NCBI GenBank assembly: GCA_013180625.2
Contig: SNVD02012294.1
Location: forward strand, 186,001 to 250,000
DNA: 64,000 bases
Reading direction: 5' to 3'
Origin: Boswellia sacra
Taxonomy: Eukaryota; Streptophyta; Magnoliopsida; Sapindales; Burseraceae
A program made the position numbers and the translations under genes. Below, in pieces: positions 1 to 13,397 of the stretch (the first letter of the stretch is position 1; the number at the start of each line of letters is the position of its first letter). Below the pieces are notes generated by a model. That model searched no databases and was not told the origin of the DNA. It saw only the letters and a program-made list of their open reading frames with translations.

Positions 1-3000
1 TTTCAAATGTTGTGAGTGAATAAATAATTTCTTTCTTTCATAAAATACATACGCATATAATATTTCCAATAATCAAGTGCTAGCCCCAAAGGAAATTGCG
101 AATTTCAATTTTTTTTCCCCTAATAAACTAGAAAGCGATAAATTGGCCACAAAAGTTAATTTGATGGCAAGAAGTTGTAAATCCACAAAGTTTTGTCAAT
201 TAATAAATGTCAAAAAACATTCAAGTTGTGGGTTATTTTTATAGGGTATATGTGTCTACCTAATAAGAAAATTAACGTGACAATTGGTACCTAACCTTCG
301 GAAACGGCGTGGAGCATAGCATAGCACAACATTCTCAAAAGCAAAGAATTACAGCTAAGGGCTTCTAAGGTATATTCCTTTTATTATTAATCCTGTAAGT
401 GTCGGCAGCAAGCCATGTTAAAATTCTCAACCTAAAAGTTGGTCTCTCACCTCCTTCGAATTGAGTTTTATTACCTCTACAACTTTGACCCATCAAAAAA
501 TTTTAGTCAATGTATTGAAACCACTGTGAGAATGTCAGTATCCAATTCATAAACCTAACCTATTTCATCACGAGATAACGTATATTTTTGGATTTTAGGG
601 TTAGGCTTGATTCCTTTGTTGAAAACTTGAAACTCTATTTAAATACTAATTATATGAAACTTACAAGACTTCAAAGAATAAATTTGAAGTTTTTGGCTTA
701 CCATAAGCCAAGTCACCCTCAATGTTTCTATTGAAGGGTCAGTAGTTTAATTGGCGCAATCATTACTAGTGGTTAGATTGTAAATTAGGATTTGTTGTGC
801 AAACATGTAATTAATCTATTAACTAATTAAACTTAGCCAGATCAAGAGCCCAATTAATTAACATGTTACTATTTCAACTTGCTACACTATGATAGGTTAA
901 TTAATAACCCACCAAATACAATTAATTCTCAGATTCAATATAATCCTTGCATTGATTTTAATATATTACTACAAGTTAACTATGACAATGGACAATTAAT
1001 TATGCATTAGATTACAGTATAATTTGTATTTATTATCTCTACTCTCTCTCGAGGAATTGGAGCTAAATTATTTATTGTATTCAATGAAATATAATATGTT
1101 ATTTTCGTTAGGTCAAACGTTATCATATACATCAATATACATCAAGATGTAACGTTGATATCTTAACAGAAAACAAAATTAAATTAAATATTGTCGAAAG
1201 TCTGGCAAGGGACAGTTTCGTTTTAACTAACGCAGTGGAACGTGTTATGATCAATTATCTTATGCAATTTAATTAATTAATTAATTTCCTGTGACTTCGC
1301 CATGAAAAGAATCCAGCTACTGAAAGCTTATAGAGAGTGTTTAAATATTATAACAAGAAATTTTCATTTAATTTATATAATCCAACTGCTAAATTAAGTC
1401 CTGCAAGATTTTCTTTTCCAAAAGAACAAAAACAAAGTGGTTACGTTGTTGCATCAATAATATTTTGAACTTAACAAAAGAATTTGGTTACAGCGGTAGG
1501 GGATCAACAAAATATGAAAATTTAAACAATACCCCAAATTTAAGTGTGAGCCACAAAACGATAATGTTCATTAAAAATTGCATGTTATAACGTTATGTCG
1601 AATGTAAGACATTATTTGTTGAGAATTGAATATTATTGGATACTGTTATGACACACTTGTTAGACACTATCAAACATTGTCGGATATTATTATGATAGAT
1701 CAGTCCGATGCTATCGAACGTCGGATATAATCATAGTATAAAAATTTTCAGAAAGATGGTTATTTATTAAAGAAGCCTCTAATTTGGATTTGCAAGCATG
1801 TGTACAAGAATTTTGTAACTGGAGTGCGCATGAAAGCGCCAGCATAGTTTCTTCTTCGAAGAGGAAGTGACAAGTCTAAAAATATCATAGAAGTGGGTCA
1901 ATAGATGCTTCTCTTAAGGGGTTCTGCCCTTAAATTACTTTGGAGCAAACCAAACATATCTCAGATGGGGACACTATGGCCTGACCTGTTGCAAAATAAA
2001 TATATAATACCATATATACTCCTTATTCGTGATGATTTTTAGTAAAATTCAGAAATCTTTCAAAATCCTGATCTACGGTACTCTCCCATTCTCATTAACT
2101 CAATCAGACACTGGCAGAGCGTTAGGCGTTATTGCCAGACCAACGATTCCAGGGCCATCTCATCATTCATTGAGAAGTTTACTGAGATTTATGGAAACCC
2201 TTTTTAAATGTTCCTTAAGTTCTATTCTTTACTCAAAATCTCTCCCACTCTCCGAGTTATAAAAAACTACAATTAAAATGATATTATTAATTAATCATAT
2301 TAAATGCCTCTAACAACCATACAATTATATAATGTGTATGTACATTGTAAAACAAATGGCATGATATTATAAAGTGATTTGGGGATTATTTGATAAGATT
2401 TTTATTCTTCAAAGAAGGTAAAGGGTCGCTTTAATTTTATGTCAATTCGGGTTTAAAGGACAAAAGATACGTGGTGGTGACTTGGACATTTGGGAATCTC
2501 TCGAAATTGGACTTTTCCAATTAACGGGATTGTCACATTATTGCATGCATTTGTCCTTAATGCACCGACGATTTGTGTTTCATTTTTTTGTTTTTGAAAA
2601 TCCAACTTTAGGTGAAAATTATCCATCGAATGTATCTCTCACATTGGTCGGTTCTCAAAATTTTCAATTTAATTCGCAAATGATTAGTTTTATTATAATA
2701 TTTCATCAATGAAGGCAACTTATTACTTGTTATTTTTTTTTAAGGAATATAAATGTCAACTTTAATTCGTTTGCCGACAAAATGATTATTGATATGAAGA
2801 GAAGGAAAATTATCCCACTAATGAACCTAATTAATATTAAATTTAAAAAATTGAATTTTAAACTATGATAATTTTTATTTCAACCATCAATTCACATGAT
2901 TATATTATATACAATAAGTTTCTTGGGTTTAGGGGAATGTTTCGTAAAATTGATTTAAACATAATCAAGTGCATGAGATTTTAAAATCTCGCATAAATCC

Positions 3001-6000
3001 AAATTAATAAAGTATCTTAAATCTTAAGCATATCAAATTAGATTTAAATAAAACGAGTCATATGTGTTGCTTTACAACATTACTGGCCTTTAAAAATCCT
3101 CTATCAATATTTATTTATATATAAAAAATATATATCAAATTAAGGTTACGGTACACACATACTGGCCATATATAGATAGTGTTGATGAGTGGTGAGTAGA
3201 AGAACATTATCTTTACCAAGGCAACACTCGTTAGAAAAAGAAAAAGGTGTGAAGGAAAATGTGACAAAAAGCAAGAGGAATCAATTATTGACAACAATGT
3301 GGAATTGTAGATTGGCTTTTTTAGAGGTCTTTTGCTCAACTCAGCCCTGCTTGTTCCAATTGTCCCACACTCTTTTTCTTTTGTTTGTTTGAGGGTGCAA
3401 AAGAACCCATTAAGTTTAGGGTAGTTTCCACTTCGAGGCAAGCTAACCAGCTAGTCCTCATTTTGAGCATAGCCTAGCAAGCAAAAGGTGTTTAGTAATT
3501 GAACAACTTTTGATGGCTAATAATTACTGTGTATGTGTTTTTTTTTTCTCTCTAATAAACACAATTAGTACATGTTATTTGCGCCCTAATCTCGGAAAAA
3601 ATTGATAGCTAGAAAAGAGAAATTAGTAGACGGTGTAAAGATAAATAGGAACATTACCCTAAACGACTACGAAAAGAAAAAAAAAGAGGTTTTTTTTTTT
3701 TAGGTAAATATATTTTACAAATATTTTTTTTTCTGTAACGAGGTTACTTAAAAAATGACGATCATATTTACATGATATTTAAAAAGAGACCCCTTGACAT
3801 AATATAAAAATACTTTATCTAAAAAGATAATAAATTTTACGGACAATGAATGTGTTTTCCAATTTTTAAAGCTTTTAAATACTAACATCGAGTAAAATAA
3901 TAATGGTTAATAATGAATAATCCCTTTCTTGACTTGAAAGTTGATGTAAATAGATTGATCTAATTCAAAAGTGTCAATAAAGTTAGGGCCACCGACATTA
4001 TATCTTTTACACATAATTTCTTACATAATTTATAATCATTTGAATCAGAACACGTAATACTTAAAAACATATATAATTAATACATGATTACACACGTATT
4101 GGCTTTATGTCGATCAAAATGGGATCAAACCAATTGAGCTTTCTTTTTATTGAAGATAATTGTTAGAAATTTGGGGGAAAAATAATTAACTTTTCTTCAA
4201 GATAAACTTAGAAATATTTAGTGATGCAACTTTCTATGCAAAGGCTCTAATAATTTTATTTTTTTACAAACCTTATAATAAAATGATTAAATTTGACTAA
4301 TAGTACTAAAAATGATTATACGGGAATTGGAAACTTTTGCTTTTGCATTGGATGCTTTATTCTTTTGTCGCCTTACCAAATTAGCCAATTAGAAAAGGAT
4401 GATCCGTTGATTGACTTACACATCATTTAATGTACACGTGGCTACATCATAGGGTGACGTACTTGCCATGTAAGCATTATTCGATAATTGGATTAATCTT
4501 AAAGCATAGCCACTGATTAATTAAGCAACTTGATAAACCTGTAAAAGTAAAATTTTAAAACATTAAAAATGTTAAATATTGCAAATAAAATTATAAAAAT
4601 AAGAGCAAAAAAATTTGAAACTCGCTGAGATATATGTTCGGCGTAAGTTTTAAAGAAATACAGAGACTCTGGTATATTTTTTAAATCTTATTTACTTTAT
4701 AATTGAAAATCGTAAATGTAGGGATTTGTAACACATAGAAGTTACGAATAATATAACTAAAAATAGTAATATAAATCATAACAGGATTTTTATGTGGTTT
4801 GGTAATAACCAACTTATATCAACAGGCATAAGAGTTATAATCTACTATGTTATATGTGTTTATACTAGACTTATGATTGTTTATAGTAGTAACACCTGCT
4901 CACTCATTAACCTAATTTAGATAAACTTGATCAACGTGATCACAACCATAGTCCTTCACACACTCTTCTAATGCTGCTCTTTTTCAGTCACGATTATCTT
5001 AACTACATACAGTTAAAAATAACATAACAACCTTAACTAATACAGACTTGTAATTGGTATAGACACATATGATTACTCAACTCGCTTAAGCTCACACGAT
5101 CTATAACCATTAACCAAAGCCTAAAACTTTACACAAGACATAAAAAACAAATAAAAATAGCACTCAAACTTGCTCTTGCTTGCTCTCTCTCAATTGACCT
5201 TGAATGCGTTAAAAACCTTCATTCAAAGTTATGAAGTTAGCTTTATATAGTATTTGATATCAATTGTTATCATTGTCAAGATCCTGTAGAATCTCAATAA
5301 AACTCATAAGAAAAATTTGGATAACAACCAAACATTATGAAAAGTGATAATATACTTCTCCTAAGTAAACTATAATACTTAAATAATATCCTAATATATG
5401 AAAAGATAATTAATATATATATAAGACTTCCTATTTCAACTAAGATACCAAATTAAAACTTATTCATATTCAACTACCATACCATATCAAAACTTATCAT
5501 ATTTTAATTAAAATTTTTTAATCTAAAATATTTATATAAAATAAATAAGATTAAAAAAATATCTATATTTAATATTTTTATTACATAATAATAAAATACT
5601 CACTAATAATACATATATAATACGTGTCACGTCTAAAACGAACAGTTAAAAAGATTTAGAGAAAAAGTCCCTCAATCTGTTCTTTGAAACCACGTGTAAA
5701 TCATCTTGCTTACAAGTGCATGCATCGCACACTATGCCAATCATTTCAGGTAAGTTCTACATACGATTTATTCAATATTAATTTAATAATCATTAAATTA
5801 ATCAAAACAGATTAAACAAAAATCATTTTCTACTTTATTTTACGCATTTCTTTCGCCACGTGTTTGAAATGTCACCCACACGTAAGCAAGTGGACCAGCG
5901 GGCCAATTATGAGCGAGTCCACTTGGGAGCCATCGCGAATTGGGTGACAGCTCACAGCTAGCTCCCTCCCTCCCTATTTTCGTCGGTGGAAGGTAAGCGT

Positions 6001-7516
6001 GGAAGTATTTAGATTCAACTGTGCATGGTACAGTACTTGATCAAACGGGGACCACAGGATATGAATTTATCTGACGGTTCAGAGAGAGCCACTTGTTGAC
6101 TTGGTGAGTGACAGACAAGCCCATTACTTTGATGTCATGTGTCTGTCGTTTTCTGTAGCTGTCACCGTAGAGGCTATCTGAACCGCTTGACGTCATTAAC
6201 GTTTTAATTATTGTTTTAATAGTGTGAGGTTGGGATTGAGAGTTGGGTTGGGTTGGTTTGGTTTGGTTGTGAGTAGAGGAGCCTTTTTGGTCGGTGGCAT
6301 TTAAATTTGGTCGGGATTTGTAAAAAGCCCGCCAGATTTACTGTGGAAAGAGAAGGCGGGAGGAAAAAGCGGATAATTTTTATGCATGAAATTTTGGGGA
6401 ATTTACTGTTGGAGGGGTCGGTAAATTTTAAATTAATTAGGAATGTCACCCGGACAAAAGCTGGCCGGACCTAACCTTTGCTGCACTAGTGATTTCGAAA
6501 TGTTTGCCATGAAACATGTGCCCGTAATTTGGGAATGATAATTTGATTTGCCTATTCTACGACCTCGTTTTGCCTTGTCTTCGTAGGACAAGGCAATTTG
6601 CCAATATCCGATTCCATGCCAGTCAGGAATTAGTTTGAGGCTGAGGCATAAAATCTTTTTCTTACACTATATAGGACAACAAAGAGAGCAAGCTCAAAAG
6701 TAAATGTAATAAGATAAGGTTATATATTTATAATGGCTTTGTCTACCCCATCCCAATGTAAACCTTAGATGATATTGACCTTGAATCTATTCAAAATACA
6801 GTCAATGTTTTTTATTTATTGGACTTAAACTGGTAGATTCAAGCATCTATTGTTTTATAATGGAAAATTTTTTATTTGATTTTAACCGTAGATGGATTGA
6901 TTGGAGATTAGATCTAGTGAATCAAATTGTGTAGAAAGGTCAAATTTTTTTTTTTTTTTTTTAATGAAGGTCCAACTTGATGTCATAACACATGAGATCA
7001 AATTGATAGTTGATAGAGTTGGAACTGTCTTTAAGTGTTTTTCATCTTTTAAGTAAAATGAAAAATGCAACATTTTAATTGAAGTTAGATTATTTATGGA
7101 ATAAAAGGTTATCATAACATTAACAATCAATTAACCCTTGAAGGTATATTCTAACAAACCAAACACTAGTAATGAAAAGAATTATTGCGAAACGAGCAAA
7201 ATCTAAAATGGAAGAGTGATAAAAAAGTAATCTCGTAATATTGTACCAAAGCGTGAGTATAGGTCTTGGAAAGCAATCAATGCCGGGCTCAATTCTCTTA
7301 CGTGCTTGATCCACCCATTGAAAAACTTGGCAACATATCATGGTGGGTGATTCGTTAAGAAACTAAAACCTTATGAAGACTTGGTCACAAAGGCAAAGCT
7401 AGCCAGTGTTATAGGTATGTTGAAACTTGCAAATATATTATTAAGTCTTCAGTTGGCGAAGACTAATTGTTGTTGCAACATTTTACATATTTCCAACTAT
7501 AATTATTTTCCAAATT
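1..7516. other. Intergenic, AT-rich, no supported gene
   Basis: No open frame here looks like a protein, and no RNA gene was recognised. The stretch is AT-rich with homopolymer runs. Around 4780-5290 the sequence has the feel of a decayed retroelement LTR (an interrupted version of the 'acgtggtttggtaa' motif common in plant elements), but there are no terminal repeats to prove it. 1560-1745 has loose repeats around 'cgaacgtcgg/ggacactat'. The GC-richer stretch 5870-6200 could be promoter-like, but no coding sequence follows. Confidence 0.6.
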
Positions 7517-7532
7517 AAAAAAAGAAAAAAAA
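7517..7532 (-). terminator. Pol III T-run terminator after tRNA-Tyr
   Basis: Read on the minus strand, two T-runs of eight and seven bases, separated by one base, begin five bases beyond the 3' end of tRNA-Tyr. This is a strong RNA polymerase III stop. No comparable T-run lies between the two tRNAs. Confidence 0.75.
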
Positions 7533-7537
7533 GAGTT

Positions 7538-7628
7538 TCCGACCTGCCGGATTCGAACCAGCGACCTAAGGATGGCTAAGGGTGCAACCCACTACAGTCC
7601 TCCGCTCTACCAACTGAGCTAAGGTCGG
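7538..7628 (-). tRNA. tRNA-Tyr (GTA) with intron
   Basis: The minus strand reads a full cloverleaf. The 7-bp acceptor stem is CCGACCT/AGGTCGG with discriminator A, the D arm contains AGCTCAGTTGGTAGAGC, and the anticodon stem GAGGA/TCCTT surrounds loop CT-GTA-G. An 18-nt intron follows the base after the anticodon, and the T arm contains GGTTCGAATCC. Nuclear plant tRNA-Tyr genes characteristically carry an intron at this site, which supports the call. No CCA is encoded, as expected for eukaryotes. Its 5' end is six bases downstream of tRNA-His on the same strand. Confidence 0.96.
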
Positions 7629-7634
7629 ACGAAC

Positions 7635-7706
7635 TGTGGCTGCTGGGATTCGAGCCCAGGTCTCCACGGCCACAACGTGGAATTCTTACCACTAAACTAC
7701 AGCCAC
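7635..7706 (-). tRNA. tRNA-His (GTG)
   Basis: The minus strand gives a 72-nt cloverleaf with acceptor stem GTGGCTG/CAGCCAC, discriminator A, anticodon loop containing GTG and a T arm with GGCTCGAATCC. It has no intron. The extra 5' G of tRNA-His is added after transcription and is not encoded. A CAA motif sits at about -6 to -4 and a TATA-like GATATTTA at about -30 to -23, both typical of plant tRNA genes. The tRNA-Tyr gene follows after six bases. Confidence 0.95.
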
Positions 7707-10687
7707 AACTTGGTGACAGTTGAAGCAACTAAATATCTTAAAAATAGAGATCCAGATGCAAATAAATCACTCCCTCCTCTCCACGTGCATTGTGTACTGG
7801 AATCGATTAAAAAAAGGGCTAATCCAAGAGTGATTAAGAGTGTTAATTTCAAGAATCATAGTTTAATGAATAATAAAGCAATATTTTGAGTGTACCAAAG
7901 CGGGGGAATGGAACATGAATCTAGAATTTTGTGGAAATTGAGGGGAGGTAAAGCTACATGCCCACAAGTATGGCAATGATGAGTAGCTATGAGGAAGAAA
8001 AGGTTAAGATATCCTCCATTGTGATAGTTGTCGTTTCACAATCATGAGCACCTATGACAAAGAAAAGGTTAAGATTGCCCACTGTGGTGTTGTCGTTTGC
8101 ATCTCTATATAAAAGAGGAAACCCTAGTTTACATACTTCACCATGTGAGGTTGTGTTCCATGACTTTTATCTTATTAAGCCAGCCATTTGTTCTTCCACT
8201 CAATCTCATAATTTTTTTAAGAATTTATAATAGTTGTAAATACATTTTTAAACTTGTCGTAATAAATCAAAGGGTGTAATAATATATATTTATAGTATTT
8301 CGGTTAAAGTTTGATATTATTTGAATTTATTATTAATTATCTGATATGGACCTTGGTAGTATGGGATGGTAAAATCCCACATCGTCACATCGGGTAATAT
8401 GAATTGTTTGATGGAGTATTTAAGTGTCTGACTCTCTCACTTTAACAGCTAGTTTTTGAGGTGTAGTTTTCTATGATGTTTGGGTGCCTATAATGTAAAT
8501 GATGTGTATGAATTTGATAATCCTAAAATATGTATGTGAGATTTATCTTTAGTAAATTTATGATGAACAAGTTCTGAAAATTGAAGTGCAGGAAATAATT
8601 ACATTCGTTTGAAGAGCTTTCGTTTCTTTCTATCCCTTTTGTATTTAACATGTTACTATGATCTCTTTATTAATAGTAATAAATGCAATATGAATGCACC
8701 CACCTGTGGTTCTCTGCATACAATAATCAAAAGTCTGAACCCATCTGTCCCGACTTATTGCTCCAACATTCATCGGCTTTAATTCTTTCTCATTTCAAGA
8801 AAACAACTGATGCTTGTCAGGATTAATTTATTAATATTCTATACAGATAACTATTTATGTTGTTATATTGTAAGTTCATGCCTTTAGTAAGTGTCGTTTT
8901 AAAGTTTTGTAATGTAATGGCAAAGGCAATAAATAAAGTAATCAAGTGGACTAAACTATCATGAAACCAAGGCCATTATGCGACTAATTACTTGCTCAAT
9001 GTTGAGGTAGAATAAAAACAAAAATGGCTACCAGGGTCGTTTCATTATAAATTTTGTATTTTTGTTTTTATAATTTTTATTTCAAAATAAAAAAAGAATA
9101 TATGTTTATGTTTTTTTTTAAAAAATAATGATAGAAAATATGTTTGTTTATTTGTATTTTATATTTTTATTTGAAAATGAATGATAGTAAAAAAAATAAA
9201 ATATTTTTAATTGTAAAATATTATAATATTTAATAAATCAAATTATTTATATTAAAATTATAAAATAGATTTAAAAAAAGAAATAAAAGATAAATTAAAG
9301 TTGAGATAGGGATAAAAACATAAAAAAGTTGTTTTTATTTTGAGAAAGAATGGTGCATTATAAGTGTTGTATCTTGGTCATGCATTTTTTTTTTCGTGTT
9401 TTTATGTGAATACATGTGGGTAAACAATTCGTTAACATTCTCCAATTTAACTCATAACAAAACAAAAATAAGCAAAACACTAAAAAAGGCCACCAAACGC
9501 CCTACCAAATCGGGTTTTTTTTTTGTTTCTTTTTATTTGTAGTCAAATTTATTTATTTATTTTTATATAATTAAGTTCAATATCAAATGGTGAATATATA
9601 AATATTTTACATACATTATAGATATAAGATTTGACAGTTTTGATATTTTCCTCTGACAAATATCTAGCCTTATTTTATAGTTTAACACTTTGTTTGGTGT
9701 TTATTTAGCATTGTTCGAGTAGTGTTTAAAAAACTAGCTCCACGTTTTGACACTTATTTAACTTCTAGTAACAATTTGGGATTTTGTTAAAACTCAAAAT
9801 CATTCTTTAACTTGACTAGTCTAGTAATAAAACCAAATAAAAAAAGAAGTAATCAATGAAGAATATCCAATTCATTCACTAACTTTATTATTCTCGCTAT
9901 TTTATAACATTCGCAGGAATATGACAAGCTCTTTCTTTCTATTATCATTGTTTTTATATATCTTACTTTTCAAGCATTAAAATATACCCTACCAAGTCAG
10001 AAGTGCAGTCCACCTTCGCACATTTGTAAATTAGGGTTATTGGTAACTTTAAGAGCAATTCCGTTTTATACATGCGCATGCAAATGGTAACAAAAGTCTC
10101 ATCATAAACATTACTCCAAGATTAACAGATGTTTGGCTTGAGGATTTTGATATACATATGGAATGTGGTCTCACTGAGTTTTGATTTCTCTTGTTTAGTT
10201 TCAATTAAGAAAAAAAAGATTTATTTATTTTTTTTGTTATTATAGATAGAATCATCTCAACAATAACATGTTCATTTACTCTATTTTTTTTTAAATGAAT
10301 GCATGGAATATGGATGTTATGTAAATCAGTATGAAATTGAAAATCAGAAAATCTTGAGCTGGTTATTAACTTTACCTAATTCCTCTTTAAAAATGAGGCT
10401 TGAGGGACAAATAGTATCACTTTGTTGGTCCATTAAGGTCGGCCCATCTCAGGCCCAAGTTCAATCAGACTCAGCCCAAATTAATTAATTAATTTTCTCT
10501 CACGGTTTAAGTGATGTAGCCAAGCGTCTCCTGTTCGACCTCTTGGTGTTCATACGTTAAGAGTTGATTAAATTCCTCATCAACTTCTCATAACCACAAG
10601 TGTATAATTTAATAACTTTTAATTATACCTCTTCAATGATTATGCAAGTAACGTTCATGGCGATTCAAATAATGATTGAAAATTCTT
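7707..10687. other. Intergenic, no supported gene
   Basis: Apart from the start of the EC1 promoter region, nothing coding is visible. There is an isolated match to the plant snRNA upstream sequence element at 8374-8384 (see findings). 9050-9350 and 9500-9620 are very AT-rich low-complexity DNA. Confidence 0.55.
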
Positions 10688-10697
10688 TATATATAAA
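10688..10697 (+). promoter_or_regulatory. TATA box of EC1 copy 1
   Basis: TATATATAAA lies 51 bases before the ATG of the EC1 gene, leaving room for a short leader of about 20-30 bases. The other two EC1 copies have TATA boxes roughly 70-105 bases before their starts. Confidence 0.7.
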
Positions 10698-10748
10698 CCC
10701 TAGGTTCTCCTAGCTCTACCTAATTAACCTATCGATATCTTTCTCAAA

Positions 10749-11174
10749 ATGGCTAACACTTTCAAGTTCTTGTTCATCACTCTTCTTCTTTCGGCTTTGA
10801 TCATGGCTTCCAACATGGCCATTGCACGTCCAGTACTACGGGACATCCCAGCTAGGTCACCAGCGTCTTCGAGTCTTGTCTCACGCTTGAAATTAGATGA
10901 TGAACAATCCAACTGCTGGGACTCTTTGTCTCAGCTTCAAGCATGCAGCGCTGAGATTATAATGTTCTTCCTCAATGGTGAGACGTACCTCGGACATGCA
11001 TGTTGCGAAGCCATACGTATCATTGGGAACCAATGCTGGCCCAACATGATTGATACGCTAGGGTTTACCTCCGAAGAGGGTGACATTCTTGAAGGCTATT
11101 GCGATCATGAAACGAGCACTGATGACGTTCATTCTCTTCCATCAACACACTCTGTGGAGTCTTCTCTTCATTGA
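10749..11174 (+). CDS. EC1: Egg cell-secreted protein EC1-like, copy 1
   Basis: A single-exon gene for a 141-residue secreted protein. Residues 1-26 form a signal peptide (MANTFKFLF...MAIA). The mature part carries the six cysteines of the prolamin-like/ECA1 fold: NCWDSL, LQACS, ACCEAI, NQCWPN and GYCDH. The stretches around FFLNGETYLG and CWPNMIDTLGF match the two conserved blocks of EC1 proteins. In Arabidopsis, EC1 proteins are stored in egg-cell vesicles and released when sperm arrive. They promote movement of the fusogen HAP2/GCS1 to the sperm surface and so gamete fusion. The start is fixed by the TATA box and by alignment with the MAN starts of the other two copies. The C-terminal tail after GYCDHETS is variable among the copies. 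Function is by family; egg-cell expression is not visible here. Confidence 0.93.
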   Translation: MANTFKFLFITLLLSALIMASNMAIARPVLRDIPARSPASSSLVSRLKLDDEQSNCWDSLSQLQACSAEIIMFFLNGETYLGHACCEAIRIIGNQCWPNMIDTLGFTSEEGDILEGYCDHETSTDDVHSLPSTHSVESSLH

Positions 11175-13392
11175 GCGGATTATTGTGGCCTTTTGTTATT
11201 GTGATGTGTCTCGATCACTTTATCGATGTGTGATGTGAGCTTGATTTTAAGTCTAGGTTTGTGTTGATTTTGAATAAGTTTGAAGCTTAGAAGGGTTTCT
11301 GTCGGGTCATGGGTTTGCATGTTGTTTAATTAATTATTAGCCTGTTTGAGTTGATGTTTTTAATGGTTAAATGAGAAAATTTCGGTTTTATTATGTTGAT
11401 CTCTATCTTCAAGTTGTATTTCTGCTTCTATTTAATTAAGTTATGCCAGAATCACCCAAGTTTTTCTCGTTACATAAACACGTGCCCGCTACTGCAGCAA
11501 CAACAATCAAGAACCTTTTGAATTTGAGGAAAAAGAACAACTAAATTGAGGTGAGAACGTGCAAAATTAATTAATATAATACTCAATTTAGTAATTTGCG
11601 ATTTTGAACGTATACAAACAATTAGACTGAGAGCTACGGCATCAAGTTTTGTGCTGCCAAGATTCCAAAAATGCCAAAAAGTTGCATATGTTGAGTATGA
11701 GGAAAACCCTACCGCGTGCTTAATGAAAAACAAGGTGTAAAACTTAATTATGTATGAGGTTATCTCACATTTATATAAAGAGGATTCAGATTTTTCAATA
11801 TAATAGGAGGACAAAAATTGACTAGTCCTACTATAGGTTTATAAATATAATACAATCACATGAAGTTCTATTAATATGCTCCTTGATATCTGATATTAAT
11901 CAAAATTAATCTAATTTATAGTAATCGAATGATTAATGCTAGTAAGAAATATCTTTTTACGAGTCATTTATGGTGCATACATGCATATTGATGTTCCATC
12001 TATGTTTGTGCATCAAGAAAGAACTTAGAAAACAAATAAATTCAATGGCAAACCCAAGATTTTATTTAATAGAGGACACCTTAATTTTTCTAATATTTGT
12101 AATTTTCTTGATACATCTTGATGATATAAGGGAATTTATTAAAAAAAATAAAAAAAGTATATACTTATTTTCATTATATAATAAATTAAAATGTAAAATA
12201 CAAAATGCTAATATTTGATATACAAACTCAGTCTTCAATGAGTTTTCACATATTGAAATTGTTACAGAATTACCTCATTATTACAATAAGAAATTTATTT
12301 GATCTCTATGATTGAGATTTGCGAGCAGATATTATAAATTAATTTAAGTACAACTTTGTTTTAAATTCCTAGCTTTATTCGTTAGACATGTGGTCAAATT
12401 AAAACTCTTTTTTTTTTATAAAAAAATATCTCTCCATGATTGTTGTAAAAAACTGTATTGTAATATGTATTACTTTTTCCCAAAAAAGACTATAAATTAA
12501 TAAGAACAATAAAAAAATCTCAAACATAATCTTTAAATGATGTGAACTAATTTTTTTATTCTAATCGATACAATAAATAAAAAATAATGAGAAAGACATG
12601 GTAAAGATATAATATATAATTTGACTAAAAATTATATATAAAGTTGTAAACTATTAGCATACCAAGAATATTCTTTAAATTTGCTTATTGTAGTAGAACT
12701 GAAGTGATTTTATTTATACAAACTATAAAAGAAAAAAATAAAGAGACATATATAATTCATACTAGAATAAATAAATTAAAATAAAAGAATCTAAAAATAC
12801 AATTTATGAAATAAAATAATAGAACTAAAGTGCATACCTTTGCGGTATTAAATTGTAAAATCTGTTTTCAAATTATATTATTGAAATGACAGACAGGTTA
12901 TCTATGGCATTAGAGTGAGAGGAGGTGGGCTACTAAAGGTTAATAATTAGAAAAAAATGAAAGATAAAGATGAGAAGTTAGATTTGTTTTTTTTTTTTTT
13001 TTAAAAAAGGGTGTAACGTGTAATAATAATCTAATTAGCATAAAGGGGTAAAAGGAATTTTTTCATGTTTAGGAGGGGCCTGGCCCCTTCGGTTTCTGTA
13101 TGGGTCCACCTATGACTAGATTGATCATAATTTGAAATGTTTTCGTTCCTCTATCTAGTTGTGGCAACAAAATCATGGAAATTAACTAAAAGCAAAAGCT
13201 TTTGTTAGAACAGTAATATTAGATTTACGACTTAATCTAAAATTTATAATCTAATTTGATAATTTATATGACAAAATTTTATTAAAAATATAACTTTTCT
13301 ATTGTTTTAGTTTTTTTTTTATTTCACTAAATTTTTACTATATAGACTACCACACTAAGTTATATACATATTTTAAATCTAACACCACTTAT
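11175..13392. other. Intergenic, AT-rich
   Basis: The 3' flank of EC1 copy 1 is followed by AT-rich DNA without a supported gene. 13070-13120 (GGGGCCTGGCCCC and a GTCCACCTATGA-type end) resembles the terminus of a non-autonomous DNA transposon, but no matching second end was found. Confidence 0.5.
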
Positions 13393-13397
13393 TAAAG
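13393..13397. repeat. Target site duplication (left)
   Basis: TAAAG immediately before the TG of the left LTR is repeated exactly at 21574-21578 after the CA of the right LTR. A 5-bp duplication is what Ty3/gypsy integrases produce, and it defines both ends of the element. Confidence 0.9.

Noticed and set aside
2029..2262. 77-codon plus-strand frame
   Set aside because: Sequence composition is not clearly protein-like and there is no family resemblance that can be named.
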